Source: Galeruca laticollis (Eukaryota; Arthropoda; Insecta; Coleoptera; Chrysomelidae). From it: a stretch of 64,000 nt of DNA. The translations under genes and the position numbers were made by a program. How positions within the stretch are numbered: position 1 is the first letter of the stretch; the number at the start of each line of letters is the position of its first letter. Below the pieces are notes generated by a model. That model ran no database searches, was not told where the DNA came from, and saw only the letters and a program-made list of their open reading frames with translations. Location: assembly GCA_963921935.1 (NCBI GenBank), contig OY998177.1:107872067-107936066 (forward strand). The letters are read 5' to 3'. Shown one piece after another: positions 1-10,179 of the stretch.

Positions 1-1633
1 ATTCAATGAGTTGGAAGTTAATATAAAACAGAGAATGTAAATTTGAAAATAAGTTAGAATTTATATAAAGCGAAATTAGTGCTAATTAAAGAATTAAAAA
101 ATAAACAGTTCCATATATATAAATCATAAATTTAGATTGTAGAAATTGTATATTAATTGTAAACAAATTTACTAAAAAAAAAGGAATTACAAGGAATGAA
201 ACCATTGTAATACATGTAAAAGATTATTTATATATTCTATAAGATATTGTTAAACCATTTATACAAGTGATTTCACTCTCCAAGACTATTTTAATTGAAG
301 AATTCAGTATTTCCATAAAAAAAACATTATCATTGACAATTGTTGAATAAAATAACAAATTAGGAGGCTGTGTTTTAGAGATTGTAAAAATGTTATTGAT
401 TTTGAAAAGAAAAGAAAGTCGAGAGTTAGTTGGGGAATGATGAACTGGGATGTAATTCTCTGAGAAGATTTTTGTAAAAACTTTAAAGTAAAAGTAATAA
501 TTTTAAATCTAAATCAATAAAAAAATTCATAATATTAATGTCGATTAACCCCTGTGAAAAAGTGAAACGTGCCGAACGAGTATTTCTTGGGTAAGGAATA
601 CCTAAGAAAAGAGACGAGATGTTGCAGGTCCACCACGCCGAGAATGGAATATAAGGTCTGTGTTATTTGAGTTTTTTTAATTTGGAATTCCAAACAAACA
701 AAGAAAAAGTGAACTTTTGAAATTAATTTGAACATTTAAATTTGAATAATCTAAAATTGGCCAAAGAAACTTTAAAATAATTAATACCAAATTTTATCCA
801 TGGATAATTAAAGAACTCTAATTTTCTGCAACAATAATTTTAGATATTAAATATGTACTTACTTGTAAAAAGTTTTTCGTTTGTAAAATAATCACACCAC
901 TCATAAATGCTTTTCCAATCTTAATTTCCGCTTTGCATGCTGATCTATTCTTATAACTATCAAACACACACTTAATTCACAACTTGAATTATATATGTAA
1001 CTGTTTAATATAAGTTTTCAACCATATTATTCTAAATGCACTAAATCGATGCACATTGAACTGTTAAACGTTTGCATCCTCCATGTTAACGGTGTACTAT
1101 AAATTTGTGACGACGAGAAACGTTGAACCGGAAGAGTTGCTCCGTTGCGCCGAAGCAGCTACTATAAGCGTTCAGTGCGCATGACCATCAAAGAATACAG
1201 AGAAGGTTCAGGAATATTTGTGTGTGTAAAATTTTGAAGATTTCATCAACAATTTATTAAAATATTTTTATTTAAGTGTTGGTATTTTTCTTATTCCAGT
1301 CAATGTCCATAACACTTTTCACGAACATTGTTTAAATCATTCATTCGATTATCATATGGTGAGATGATTGAAATAAAGATATATAATTTATTCAGGAATA
1401 GACCTATCACGAAATTATAATAAGTAAATGTTCATATATGTAAAAATTTTTTCTAATAGGTGTCCAGGACTCAAAGAGAGAAGTCTCATGCTTCCGACTG
1501 TAATATAAAATTTAAACAATACATACAATTAAAAAATTTCATATAATCATATAGGGCTAGCCGAAGGTAAAAACGGGTAAATAAAGGTAAATCATATAAG
1601 TATAAATATTAAAATATAACATATCCACTATAA
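1..1633 (+). repeat. 5' LTR of gypsy copy 1 (left end outside the window)
   Basis: This stretch repeats at 8500-10139. Comparison with the full right LTR shows that the first 577 bases lie outside the window. The LTR ends in CTATAA, two bases before the primer site. The right copy has 7 extra bases near 9393-9400. No long open frame of its own is convincing; the minus-strand frame at 535-735 recurs in the other LTR and is probably a shadow. TATA-like and TCAGT initiator-like strings lie near 1096-1175, but I cannot fix the promoter. Confidence 0.95.
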
Positions 1634-1635
1634 AT

Positions 1636-1653
1636 TGGCGCCCAACGTGGGGC
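1636..1653 (+). other. Primer binding site, tRNA-Lys type
   Basis: TGGCGCCCAACGTGGGGC lies two bases after the LTR end. It is the 18-base sequence complementary to the 3' end of tRNA-Lys1,2 known from retroviruses primed by that tRNA. Gypsy copy 2 has a degraded version at 46516-46536. Confidence 0.9.
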
Positions 1654-1706
1654 GATTATAAAAATAATATATTAAAAAAATAAAAATAAATTAAAAACAA
1701 AGAACA

Positions 1707-3623
1707 ATGGAAAATAGGAAAATGATGTTGCGCGATGGGAAGCAGGTTGGAAATGATAGTGGATCTGAGGAGGAAAGAGAAGGAAGAAGCCATGGAATGG
1801 GAGATTTCCAGGTGCAATACCTCATCCAAGGACAGCAATCGGAAGATGATGCACAGGAAGAAAGGAGAACAGGAGATGAAGAATATGGAATAGAGGTAGA
1901 ACGAGTAGAAGAAGGATTGGATAGAAGTCAAGAAATACAAGAGAGAAGGGAACAACAAACAAGAACAAGGAATGATAACCAAATGATAGATTTGATGCAA
2001 CAATTGTTGAACCAGATGAATACAATGAAGGGAGAGTTAAATGAAAACATGAACAAAATGGATCAAAAGTTGAATGGAAATATAAATAGCATTAACGGAA
2101 ATATGGATAGAATGGAGCTTAATTTGAGGGGAGACATTCATAATATTCATGAAAACATGAACAGATTGGAACGGAAGATAGAAGAGGTTAGATTTGAAAA
2201 CTGCAAAGAGATTAAGGAACTTAAGGAGAATCAAGAAGAACATAAGAAGAGTATTCGGCAAATACAAGAAGACATAGAGGAAAATAATAAAAACATAAGA
2301 CAAGAAATACAGGAAAATGGTATGAAAATCAGAGAAAACATAGTAGAAGAAGTATTAGAATTTAGAAGAGATCTAGAAGAATATTTACCAGAGAATATTA
2401 AAGTAGAGGTCTCAAAACAAAATAAACAAATAACAAAGGAAGTGGAACAGATGAAAGATAACGTAAATAGAAAATTTAAGGATTTGGATGGCCGGATTGA
2501 AGAGAGAACGGGGATGAGTCTAACAATAACCGACGACATAAATCGACAAATGAATAAAGAAATCGAAGAAATGAATCGGAAATTAAGGATCACGATAGAG
2601 GAAATGGAGGAAAATTTGAGAAGAAATGGAGGAAACAATATATACCCAGGAAATTTCCACAATTTAGAAATCGGAGTGAAATTTGATGGGAATATTAACA
2701 ATATACATCCCAAAGTATTTCTCAAAATAATTAGAAACAAAATTAAAGGAATCAGAGATATTGTTGAGATCAAGCTTATTATAAGGAGCATATTACAGGG
2801 CCATTCTTTATTGTGGTTTTGTAATAAGGAAGAACTAATACAAAGCCTAGAAGAGTTCGAGCAACAATTCTTAGCCTATTTCTGGGGAGAATTGCAACAA
2901 GCAACATTCAGAGAGCGGTTATACTTCGGGAAATTTGATTATAAGAAAAGCAAAAACCTGAATAATTATGCGATGCAATTATATAATGTAGCCCAGTACT
3001 TAGATCCGGGAATGAAGGAGGAGGAATTAGTGCTATACATTGGCAGACATTTCAATTCAGAAGTAGCTGAAACAATAGTGCTTCATAATATTAAAGCCAT
3101 GGATAGTTTATCAAGATATCTACAAAGAGTGGAACGGAGCTATACAAATCATAACGATACAAGAGACAATCGATTAAATGAAAATGGGAATGGACAGAAT
3201 AGAAGAGAAAATGAAAGGAGAAATGATCAGAGAAATTATGAAAATCGAAATTACGAGAGAAGAAGACCAGGACGGGATGATAGAAATCCGAGATATGATA
3301 ATTACAGAAACGGAAATGGAAAATATCGTAATGGGTATCAGAATGGTAATAATGGGAATCGGAATAATGGATATAATGGAGGAAATTACCAAAATTATGG
3401 AAGACGTAATGATAACGACAATCGTAATCTGAACTGGCAACAATACAGAAGAGAGGGGAGGAATAATGAAGAGGACAGAAGAAATGAAAACAGAGACAGG
3501 AATTATGATCAAAGAGATAGTCGAGGAGGTGAAGATAGAAGACAGGTGAACATGATACAAAACCAGGCAGAGATAAGAAGGGATAGTGATCAGGGCCCGA
3601 GTTCTGATCCAAATTTCGAGTAA
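1707..3623 (+). CDS. gag: Gag polyprotein of gypsy copy 1
   Basis: A 638-residue open frame starts 54 bases after the primer site, and its start is conserved in copy 2 (46578). Residues about 90-310 are rich in Glu, Lys, Asn and Met with repeated Met-Asn/Leu spacing and look like a long coiled coil. Residues about 315-470 form a capsid-like core (FDGNINNIHPKVFLKIIR, then LLWFCNKEE). Residues about 470-638 are packed with Arg, Asn, Gly and Asp and carry no CCHC knuckle, so a basic tail probably packages the RNA. It forms the cytoplasmic particle. The frame is intact, and the pro-pol frame is entered by a likely -1 shift at its last codons. Confidence 0.9.
   Translation: MENRKMMLRDGKQVGNDSGSEEEREGRSHGMGDFQVQYLIQGQQSEDDAQEERRTGDEEYGIEVERVEEGLDRSQEIQERREQQTRTRNDNQMIDLMQQLLNQMNTMKGELNENMNKMDQKLNGNINSINGNMDRMELNLRGDIHNIHENMNRLERKIEEVRFENCKEIKELKENQEEHKKSIRQIQEDIEENNKNIRQEIQENGMKIRENIVEEVLEFRRDLEEYLPENIKVEVSKQNKQITKEVEQMKDNVNRKFKDLDGRIEERTGMSLTITDDINRQMNKEIEEMNRKLRITIEEMEENLRRNGGNNIYPGNFHNLEIGVKFDGNINNIHPKVFLKIIRNKIKGIRDIVEIKLIIRSILQGHSLLWFCNKEELIQSLEEFEQQFLAYFWGELQQATFRERLYFGKFDYKKSKNLNNYAMQLYNVAQYLDPGMKEEELVLYIGRHFNSEVAETIVLHNIKAMDSLSRYLQRVERSYTNHNDTRDNRLNENGNGQNRRENERRNDQRNYENRNYERRRPGRDDRNPRYDNYRNGNGKYRNGYQNGNNGNRNNGYNGGNYQNYGRRNDNDNRNLNWQQYRREGRNNEEDRRNENRDRNYDQRDSRGGEDRRQVNMIQNQAEIRRDSDQGPSSDPNFE
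3611..3617 (+). promoter_or_regulatory. Candidate -1 ribosomal frameshift heptamer (A_AAT_TTC)
   Basis: AAATTTC fits the X_XXY_YYZ slippery pattern in the gag frame and sits one codon before the gag stop at 3621. The -1 frame is open from here through the protease aspartate at 3773. The heptamer and its surroundings are unchanged in copy 2 at 48532-48538. No strong downstream stem is obvious by eye. Confidence 0.65.
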
Positions 3624-3911
3624 GTTGCTCTTATGTGTATAATATTGTCTATTCTTCTAAATATCAACATCCTAGAGAATTTATATTAGAAGAAGAACCA
3701 ACAAACCCAGAATTAAATAGATTAGTATTTATAGAGGGAAATTTAGATAACATTAAATGTAGAGTTTTATTAGATAGGGTTCCGAAGTTTCCATTATAAA
3801 TCAAAATATAGTAGACAATTTAAAACAGGACAATATTATGGGATAAATACAAATAAAATATCATTAATAGGGGCAAATGAAAGAAAATTATATGAAACTA
3901 CTAAAACCATT
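3618..3911 (+). pseudogene. Protease region of gypsy copy 1, frame broken
   Basis: In the -1 frame relative to gag, the region reads an acidic linker and then an aspartic-protease start (VLLD at 3764-3775). One base is missing just after the catalytic Asp codon, within 3776-3780, which moves the frame. A second shift near 3838-3843 moves it again into the frame of the RT ORF. Both breaks lie beside a GGG run. As written no protease can be made, so particle maturation would fail. Real mutation and long-read consensus errors are both possible. Confidence 0.75.
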
Positions 3912-6749
3912 ATGACAAACCTAGAATTAAATGGTGAGGTTTTATCAGTACAATTGTTGATTGTGGAAAATTTAAAATATGACATAATCATGGGTACAGA
4001 TGAATTAAGTAAACATAGAATTATAATAAATTATAAAATGCAAAACATAATATATAATAATCATACAATACCGTTTATAACAAATTATCAAACAGATATA
4101 GGAAAAAACGAATGTGCAATTGGACAAATAAATCACATTGCTGAAGAAGAACAAAACATGAGGGAGGAATTATGTCCGGAGGAATACAAACAGAGAGTCT
4201 ATGAATTACTTGATTCTCACGAAAAGCTGTTCAATGAGGAAGTATGCGTTGCGACTAGATATGTTCACAAAATTGAAGTCATACCAGAAATAAAAAATTT
4301 TAGGATCAAAACTTATCCTATACCTTATAAATTAAAACAAGAGGTATATCAGGAAATTAATAAAATGTTACAAGACGGTATTATTGAAAGATCTAATACA
4401 CCATACATAAGTGCAATAACCTGTGTAAAAAAGAAATCGGGGGATATTAGAATATGTTTGGATGCTAGGAATATAAATACATTTACTAAAAAACAATACG
4501 AAAGTCCATTTAATATTGAAGGTATATTTGGAAGAATTACAAAGGCTAATATATTTTCAAAATTAGATCTAAAGCATAGCTTTTGGTTAATTCCATTGGA
4601 TCATCGTTGTAGACAATACACTGCATTTATGGTAGATGGAGTGGTGTATCAATTTTGTGTAGTGCCATTTGGACTCCAAAGTTCTTGTGCAGCCTTAGTA
4701 CGAACGTTGCATACAATCTTGAATCCGTATGAAGATTTCACTCTCCACTACATAGATGACATTTTGATTTTTTCTGAAACAGAAACGAAGCATCATAAAC
4801 ATCTGGAAATAATATTAAAGGAATTAGAAAATGCCGGACTTAAATTAAACTTAGAGAAATGTCAGTTTTATAAAAGAGAAGTGGATTATTTAGGATATGT
4901 TTTAAGTGACACTGGTATAACAATGAATTCTGAGAGAATTAAAGCAATCCTAGAGTATAAAACACCACATAACTTAAGAACTTTACGAGGGTTTCTAGGT
5001 ATCATCAATTATTTCAAGAAGTTAGTTCCTGATCTAAGTAAGAGACAAATTCCTCTTATAGAATTATTAAAGAAGGATATTAGATGGAAATGGGACGAGA
5101 GAAGAGAAAAGGCATTTCAGGAGTTAAAGGAAATTTTTCTAAACAGCCTAAAAGTATTTCATCCACAATATGACAAACCTTTTATCTTGAGAACGGATGC
5201 TTCAATAGAAAGATTGGCAGGGGTATTAATTCAAATACAAGATGGAGAAGAAGTACCTATTAGTTTTATATCCAGAGTGACTAAGCCAGCAGAAAAGAAA
5301 TATTCGATAACAGAATTAGAAATGGCAAGTGTTGTATTTTGCATTAGCAAACTAAGATTCTATCTATTAGGAGCTAAGTTTAATTTAGAAACTGACCACT
5401 CAGCACTTACAGCTATGTTAAAAAACCGCTATGCCAATAATCGTGTACACCGATGGATCTTGTTGTTACAAGAATATGAATTGGAAATCAAATATCTTCC
5501 AGGGAAATTAAACATGGTAGCAGATGCATTGAGTAGAGTAGATGAAGTAGGGAACAATCAAACCAAATTTCAAATTGGAATAAACCAATTGTACCAAACA
5601 GAGGGGATATTTACATTGGAAAAGGTTAAAGAAGATCAGAGACATTTTGATAACGAGAAAGTTAAAGGTGCCTATAAAATTGATGAAGTGTGGTATAAGA
5701 AATTGGAGGACAGAGAAGTATTTGTAATAAGTAAGGAGTTTGCACAGGAAATTATTCGTCATCCACATAAAGAGAATGGACACATAGGAACAAGAAAATT
5801 ATGGACTTTGTTTCGAGAAAATTATGTGGCAAAGAAGGATTTGAGTATGGTGAAAGAAATATGTAAATATTGTCAAATATGTCAATTGGCCAAAGAAAAA
5901 AATTACCACAATAGCATGACAGCAAAATCGATAATTACAAATAAACCATTACAGATTGTGGCAATGGATTTTATAGGAAACTTAATTAGGAGTGAATCGG
6001 GTAATAAGGATTTACTAGTAATAGTTGATGTTTATACCAAATATGTTAAAACTTTTCCATGTAAGAGATCAACGGCTAAGGTGGTAATAGAATGTTTGGA
6101 AAAATATATAGAAGAAGTAGGAAGACCTGAGAGAATTATACTTGACCATGCTACATACTTTGAAAGTAAAAAATTAAAGCAGTATTGTGATAAAGAACAA
6201 ATAAAACTACAATTTATTAGTATTAGAAGACCTAGCTCCAATCCAGCTGAGAGATATATAAAGGAAATCTTAAAATATTTAAGAATTCTTTGTCAAAAGA
6301 CACATATTAGATGGGATGAAAATATGGACAAAATTGAAGAATTTATAAATAATTTACCACATGGGGTAACAGGTGAAAGTCCAATTTATTTAATGAAAGG
6401 TATCCAACCTAAAAGAAACTGGATTCTGAATAGAGATACTACTCTAGAAGAGACACTAGAAAAGGTGAATATCAGAATAAGGAGGAATGCAGAAAAATAT
6501 ATACGGGATCAGAACAAGAAAATTAAGAAGAAAACAACCTTTAATAAAGGAGAATTGGTTATAATCAGAGCATTAAAGACATCTAATAAAGCAGAAGACC
6601 AATGTATTAAATTGCAATTGCCATTCGAGGGACCTTATGAAATAATAAATGATAATGCACAAAATAGTTATAAATTGGCATACCCAGGAACAAACATGAT
6701 TAGGGGTATTTTTAATATAGAATCAATTTATAAGTATAATTCACCATAA
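3912..6749 (+). CDS. pol: Pol of gypsy copy 1: reverse transcriptase, RNase H, integrase
   Basis: An intact 945-residue frame; the first Met is only the first ATG after the broken protease, since pol is normally read through from gag-pro. RT has the catalytic YIDD at residues 280-283. RNase H shows RTDAS, TELEM and ETDHSAL around residues 435-500. Integrase has an HHCC zinc domain near 617-660, catalytic Asp near 685 (VAMDFIG), Asp near 744 in an unusual LDHATYF context, and Glu near 780 (NPAERYIKE), then a GPY-like C-terminal module (EGPYEI). The enzymes copy the RNA to DNA and insert it. The remnant in copy 2 shares all these motifs. Confidence 0.93.
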   Translation: MTNLELNGEVLSVQLLIVENLKYDIIMGTDELSKHRIIINYKMQNIIYNNHTIPFITNYQTDIGKNECAIGQINHIAEEEQNMREELCPEEYKQRVYELLDSHEKLFNEEVCVATRYVHKIEVIPEIKNFRIKTYPIPYKLKQEVYQEINKMLQDGIIERSNTPYISAITCVKKKSGDIRICLDARNINTFTKKQYESPFNIEGIFGRITKANIFSKLDLKHSFWLIPLDHRCRQYTAFMVDGVVYQFCVVPFGLQSSCAALVRTLHTILNPYEDFTLHYIDDILIFSETETKHHKHLEIILKELENAGLKLNLEKCQFYKREVDYLGYVLSDTGITMNSERIKAILEYKTPHNLRTLRGFLGIINYFKKLVPDLSKRQIPLIELLKKDIRWKWDERREKAFQELKEIFLNSLKVFHPQYDKPFILRTDASIERLAGVLIQIQDGEEVPISFISRVTKPAEKKYSITELEMASVVFCISKLRFYLLGAKFNLETDHSALTAMLKNRYANNRVHRWILLLQEYELEIKYLPGKLNMVADALSRVDEVGNNQTKFQIGINQLYQTEGIFTLEKVKEDQRHFDNEKVKGAYKIDEVWYKKLEDREVFVISKEFAQEIIRHPHKENGHIGTRKLWTLFRENYVAKKDLSMVKEICKYCQICQLAKEKNYHNSMTAKSIITNKPLQIVAMDFIGNLIRSESGNKDLLVIVDVYTKYVKTFPCKRSTAKVVIECLEKYIEEVGRPERIILDHATYFESKKLKQYCDKEQIKLQFISIRRPSSNPAERYIKEILKYLRILCQKTHIRWDENMDKIEEFINNLPHGVTGESPIYLMKGIQPKRNWILNRDTTLEETLEKVNIRIRRNAEKYIRDQNKKIKKKTTFNKGELVIIRALKTSNKAEDQCIKLQLPFEGPYEIINDNAQNSYKLAYPGTNMIRGIFNIESIYKYNSP

Positions 6750-7908
6750 AAGAGTGATAAGAGGAATAGATAATATTATGTTACTTACATGTAAATAGAT
6801 AGTAGTATAGGTAGATGTAAGGTTTTTTTTTTCGATTTTACTTCATAAGATGTATTCTTATATACAACGTGAAGATAATGACCAAGTTAAACATAAGATT
6901 TTCAATTTTCATAGGTAGTGTACTAGTAGGCAGCATACAGTATCCGTGGTTAATGTAATCTAAAAAAATTGAAACATAAGGAAATATAATGTATTAATGA
7001 TAAATGAATAATATCAAAGAAAGATGGCAAGTTAAGCTTTAGTATAATAGTAAATTTATATGAGAATTTCTTAGATAAAGGACATAATAAAATTAAATAA
7101 ACACTCATTAATAAGGACAGGTAGGAAATAGGAAGGATAAGATAGGAAATAATTAAATAAACAGTAAAAGAGATGAGAAGGAAAGAAAGTTTTCAAATCA
7201 AGATATAAGTAGGAAAGATTCATGTCAAGAAAAATTTTATAGGAATTAGGAAGAAAAGTATAGTGAAATAATGGTAAAGAAATATTTATAAAGTATATGA
7301 TATGAATAATTATTATGAGATAGGGAGATATGATGAGAAAATTATGATATAATGAATATAGTTATGAAATAAAGTTGATGAATTATGATTAAGAAATATG
7401 AAAATAAATATAAATATGGATAGAAAGTAAAGAGTTAAAGGTTCGACTATAAGAATAGATAAATTGACATGAATATAGGTTGAAAATTGATATGAAATTA
7501 TAGGAAATCATTGAAATAATTAAAAATTATGTTCTTAGTATAAAAGATGAAATAGAAAAAAAAGAAGAGTAGATAGGTAAAGGAGGAAGTATGAGTATTG
7601 AGATTTTGAATAAGAAACGGTGGAAAAGAGTAAGGAATATAAGATATGAATAATTTAATAAGAATAAGAATTATGAGAATAAAATGTAAGAATCATTATT
7701 GTTATGTCCCTAATGAGAAATTATTTTGGAATGAGTTTGATATGGTTAAATTATAAGAATATCATAAAAATTTTAATAATAAGAATAAAAATAAAAATGT
7801 TATCAAAAATGTAAGTACTGAGCTGAAATCTATAGATCGATTAGCATGGATTACAGATTGAAAATTGAAATTTTAAGAAGTTATCTAAATAGACACCTTT
7901 TAAAATTT
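6750..7908 (+). other. Non-coding 3' internal region of gypsy copy 1
   Basis: About 1.2 kb lies between the pol stop and the polypurine tract without a usable frame on either strand. The + strand is rich in A and G and poor in C, especially at 7000-7800. There is no sign of an envelope gene. The matching part of copy 2 is 58311-59655. Confidence 0.8.
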
Positions 7909-7922
7909 AAATTTGAGGGGAG
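7909..7922 (+). other. Polypurine tract
   Basis: AAATTTGAGGGGAG lies directly before the 3' LTR and recurs before the 3' LTR of copy 2 (59656-59669). This is the expected site for plus-strand priming. Confidence 0.85.
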
Positions 7923-10131
7923 TTAAGCCAGTCCTCTAGTATAGATAAATATTCATATATTAGATTGAATTAAAAAGGAATTTTTTTTGTATATACGTAT
8001 GGTGTATCATTAGACACTACCTAATTAAGAACAAAATTTAACATAAAACGAATGAATGACTTAAGCAAATGTATTATAAAATATTGAGTACATCAATTTA
8101 AGAAATGGATTAAGGATAAGGAATAGAATGGTAATGATAATATAGAAATTAATTCTTAAGAAAATGTTACCTTCACAAATAAATCGTAAGGTCAAGTCAA
8201 TGTCAACAATTTTCATTAAAATCAATCTGAACGCTGCTATGTCCACACTTGAATCGGGAAAGGGATGTTAATTTGTTCAAAACCTAAAATAATAAGAATT
8301 AATAATCAAATCACTAATTTATTAACGATATGCAAATACAATAAAAAGTTGCAATTTGAAAAAAGTAATTTATAAAAATAAAACTGTATGAAATATGACA
8401 TTCGGAATAAGAGCCATATTGTATGTCATAGAAATCTAGTAATCAAATCGAAATCAATGAAGGAAGTGATTGAATCTAGTTATAATATTGCCAACCTAAA
8501 TTCAATGAGTTGGAAGTTAATATAAAACAGAGAATGTAAATTTGAAAATAAGTTAGAATTTATATAAAGCGAAATTAGTGCTAATTAAAGAATTAAAAAA
8601 TAAACAGTTCCATATATATAAATCATAAATTTAGATTGTAGAAATTGTATATTAATTGTAAACAAATTTACTAAAAAAAAAGGAATTACAAGGAATGAAA
8701 CCATTGTAATACATGTAAAAGATTATTTATATATTCTATAAGATATTGTTAAACCATTTATACAAGTGATTTCACTCTCCAAGACTATTTTAATTGAAGA
8801 ATTCAGTATTTCCATAAAAAAAACATTATCATTGACAATTGTTGAATAAAATAACAAATTAGGAGGCTGTGTTTTAGAGATTGTAAAAATGTTATTGATT
8901 TTGAAAAGAAAAGAAAGTCGAGAGTTAGTTGGGGAATGATGAACTGGGATGTAATTCTCTGAGAAGATTTTTGTAAAAACTTTAAAGTAAAAGTAATAAT
9001 TTTAAATCTAAATCAATAAAAAAATTCATAATATTAATGTCGATTAACCCCTGTGAAAAAGTGAAACGTGCCGAACGAGTATTTCTTGGGTAAGGAATAC
9101 CTAAGAAAAGAGACGAGATGTTGCAGGTCCACCACGCCGAGAATGGAATATAAGGTCTGTGTTATTTGAGTTTTTTTAATTTGGAATTCCAAACAAACAA
9201 AGAAAAAGTGAACTTTTGAAATTAATTTGAACATTTAAATTTGAATAATCTAAAATTGGCCAAAGAAACTTTAAAATAATTAATACCAAATTATATCCAT
9301 GGATAATTAAAGAACTCTAATTTTCTGCAACAATAATTTTAGATATTAAATATGTACTTACTTGTAAAAAGTTTTTCGTTTGTAAAATAATCAAAGTTCA
9401 CACCACTCATAAATGCTTTTCCAATCTTAATTTCCGCTTTGCATGCTGATCTATTCTTATAACTATCAAATACACACTTAATTAACAACTTGAATTATAT
9501 ATGTAACTGTTTAATATAAGTTTTCAACCATATTATTCTAAATGCACTAAATTGATGCACATTGAACTGTTAAACGTTTGCATCCTCCATGTTAACGGTG
9601 TACTATAAATTTGTGACGACGAGAAACGTTGAACCGGAAGAGTTGCTCCGTTGCGCCGAAGCAGCTACTATAAGCGTTCAGTGCGCATGACCATCAAAGA
9701 ATACAGAGGAGGTTCAGGAATATTTGTGTGTGTAAAATTTTGAAGATTTCATCAACAATTTATTAAAATATTTTTATTTAAGTGTTGGTATTTTTCTTAT
9801 TCCAGTCAATGTCCATAACACTTTTCACGAACATTGTTTAAATCATTCATTCGATTATCATATGGTGAGATGATTGAAATAAAGATATATAATTTATTCA
9901 GGAATAGACCTATCACGAAATCATAATAAGTAAATGTTCATATATGTAAAAAATTTTTCTAATAGGTGTCCAGGACTCAAAGAGAGAAGTCTCATGCTTC
10001 CGACTGTAATATAAAATTTAAACAATACATACAATTAAAAAATTTCATATAATCATATAGGGCTAGCCGAAGGTAAAAACGGGTAAATAAAGGTAAATCA
10101 TATAAGTATAAATATTAAAATATAACATATC

Positions 10132-10139
<8 letters not shown>
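7923..10139 (+). repeat. 3' LTR of gypsy copy 1
   Basis: The 2217-bp repeat starts TTAAGCC after the polypurine tract and ends CTATAA where the (TA)n tract begins. Positions 8500-10139 match window bases 1-1633 almost perfectly. Boundaries follow from comparing the inner and outer junctions of both LTR pairs in the window. Confidence 0.93.

Positions 10140-10176
<37 letters not shown>
10140..10176. repeat. (TA)n target tract at the right end of gypsy copy 1
   Basis: An uninterrupted TA run. The element inserted into it, so the target duplication is hidden in the repeat. Confidence 0.9.

Positions 10177-10179
<3 letters not shown>

Larger units (their letters stand above)
1..10139 (+). mobile_element. 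Long-LTR Ty3/gypsy element, copy 1 (Osvaldo/Ulysses/Woot-like)
   Basis: The order is LTR, tRNA-Lys-type primer site, gag, protease, RT-RNase H-integrase, a long non-coding stretch, polypurine tract, LTR. The left LTR is cut by the window edge; base 1 aligns to base 8500 of the right LTR. No envelope gene is present. Long LTRs (2.2 kb), a tRNA-Lys primer and no gag zinc knuckle recall the Osvaldo/Ulysses/Woot group of insect gypsy elements; that placement is inference. The LTRs differ by about eight single bases and one 7-bp indel over 1.63 kb by eye, so the insertion is young. The right flank is a (TA)n tract. Confidence 0.93.

Noticed and set aside
535..735. Minus-strand 66-codon frame, identical at 9034-9234
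   Set aside because: Both lie in the LTRs of gypsy copy 1. Identity follows from LTR duplication, and no protein motif is present.
3178..3432. Extra frames over the Arg/Asn-rich gag tail, and similar ones at 48073-48507
   Set aside because: Low-complexity A/G-rich coding sequence keeps other frames open; they are shadows of gag.
6750..7908. Possible envelope gene downstream of pol
   Set aside because: Neither strand has an adequate frame in either copy of the element.
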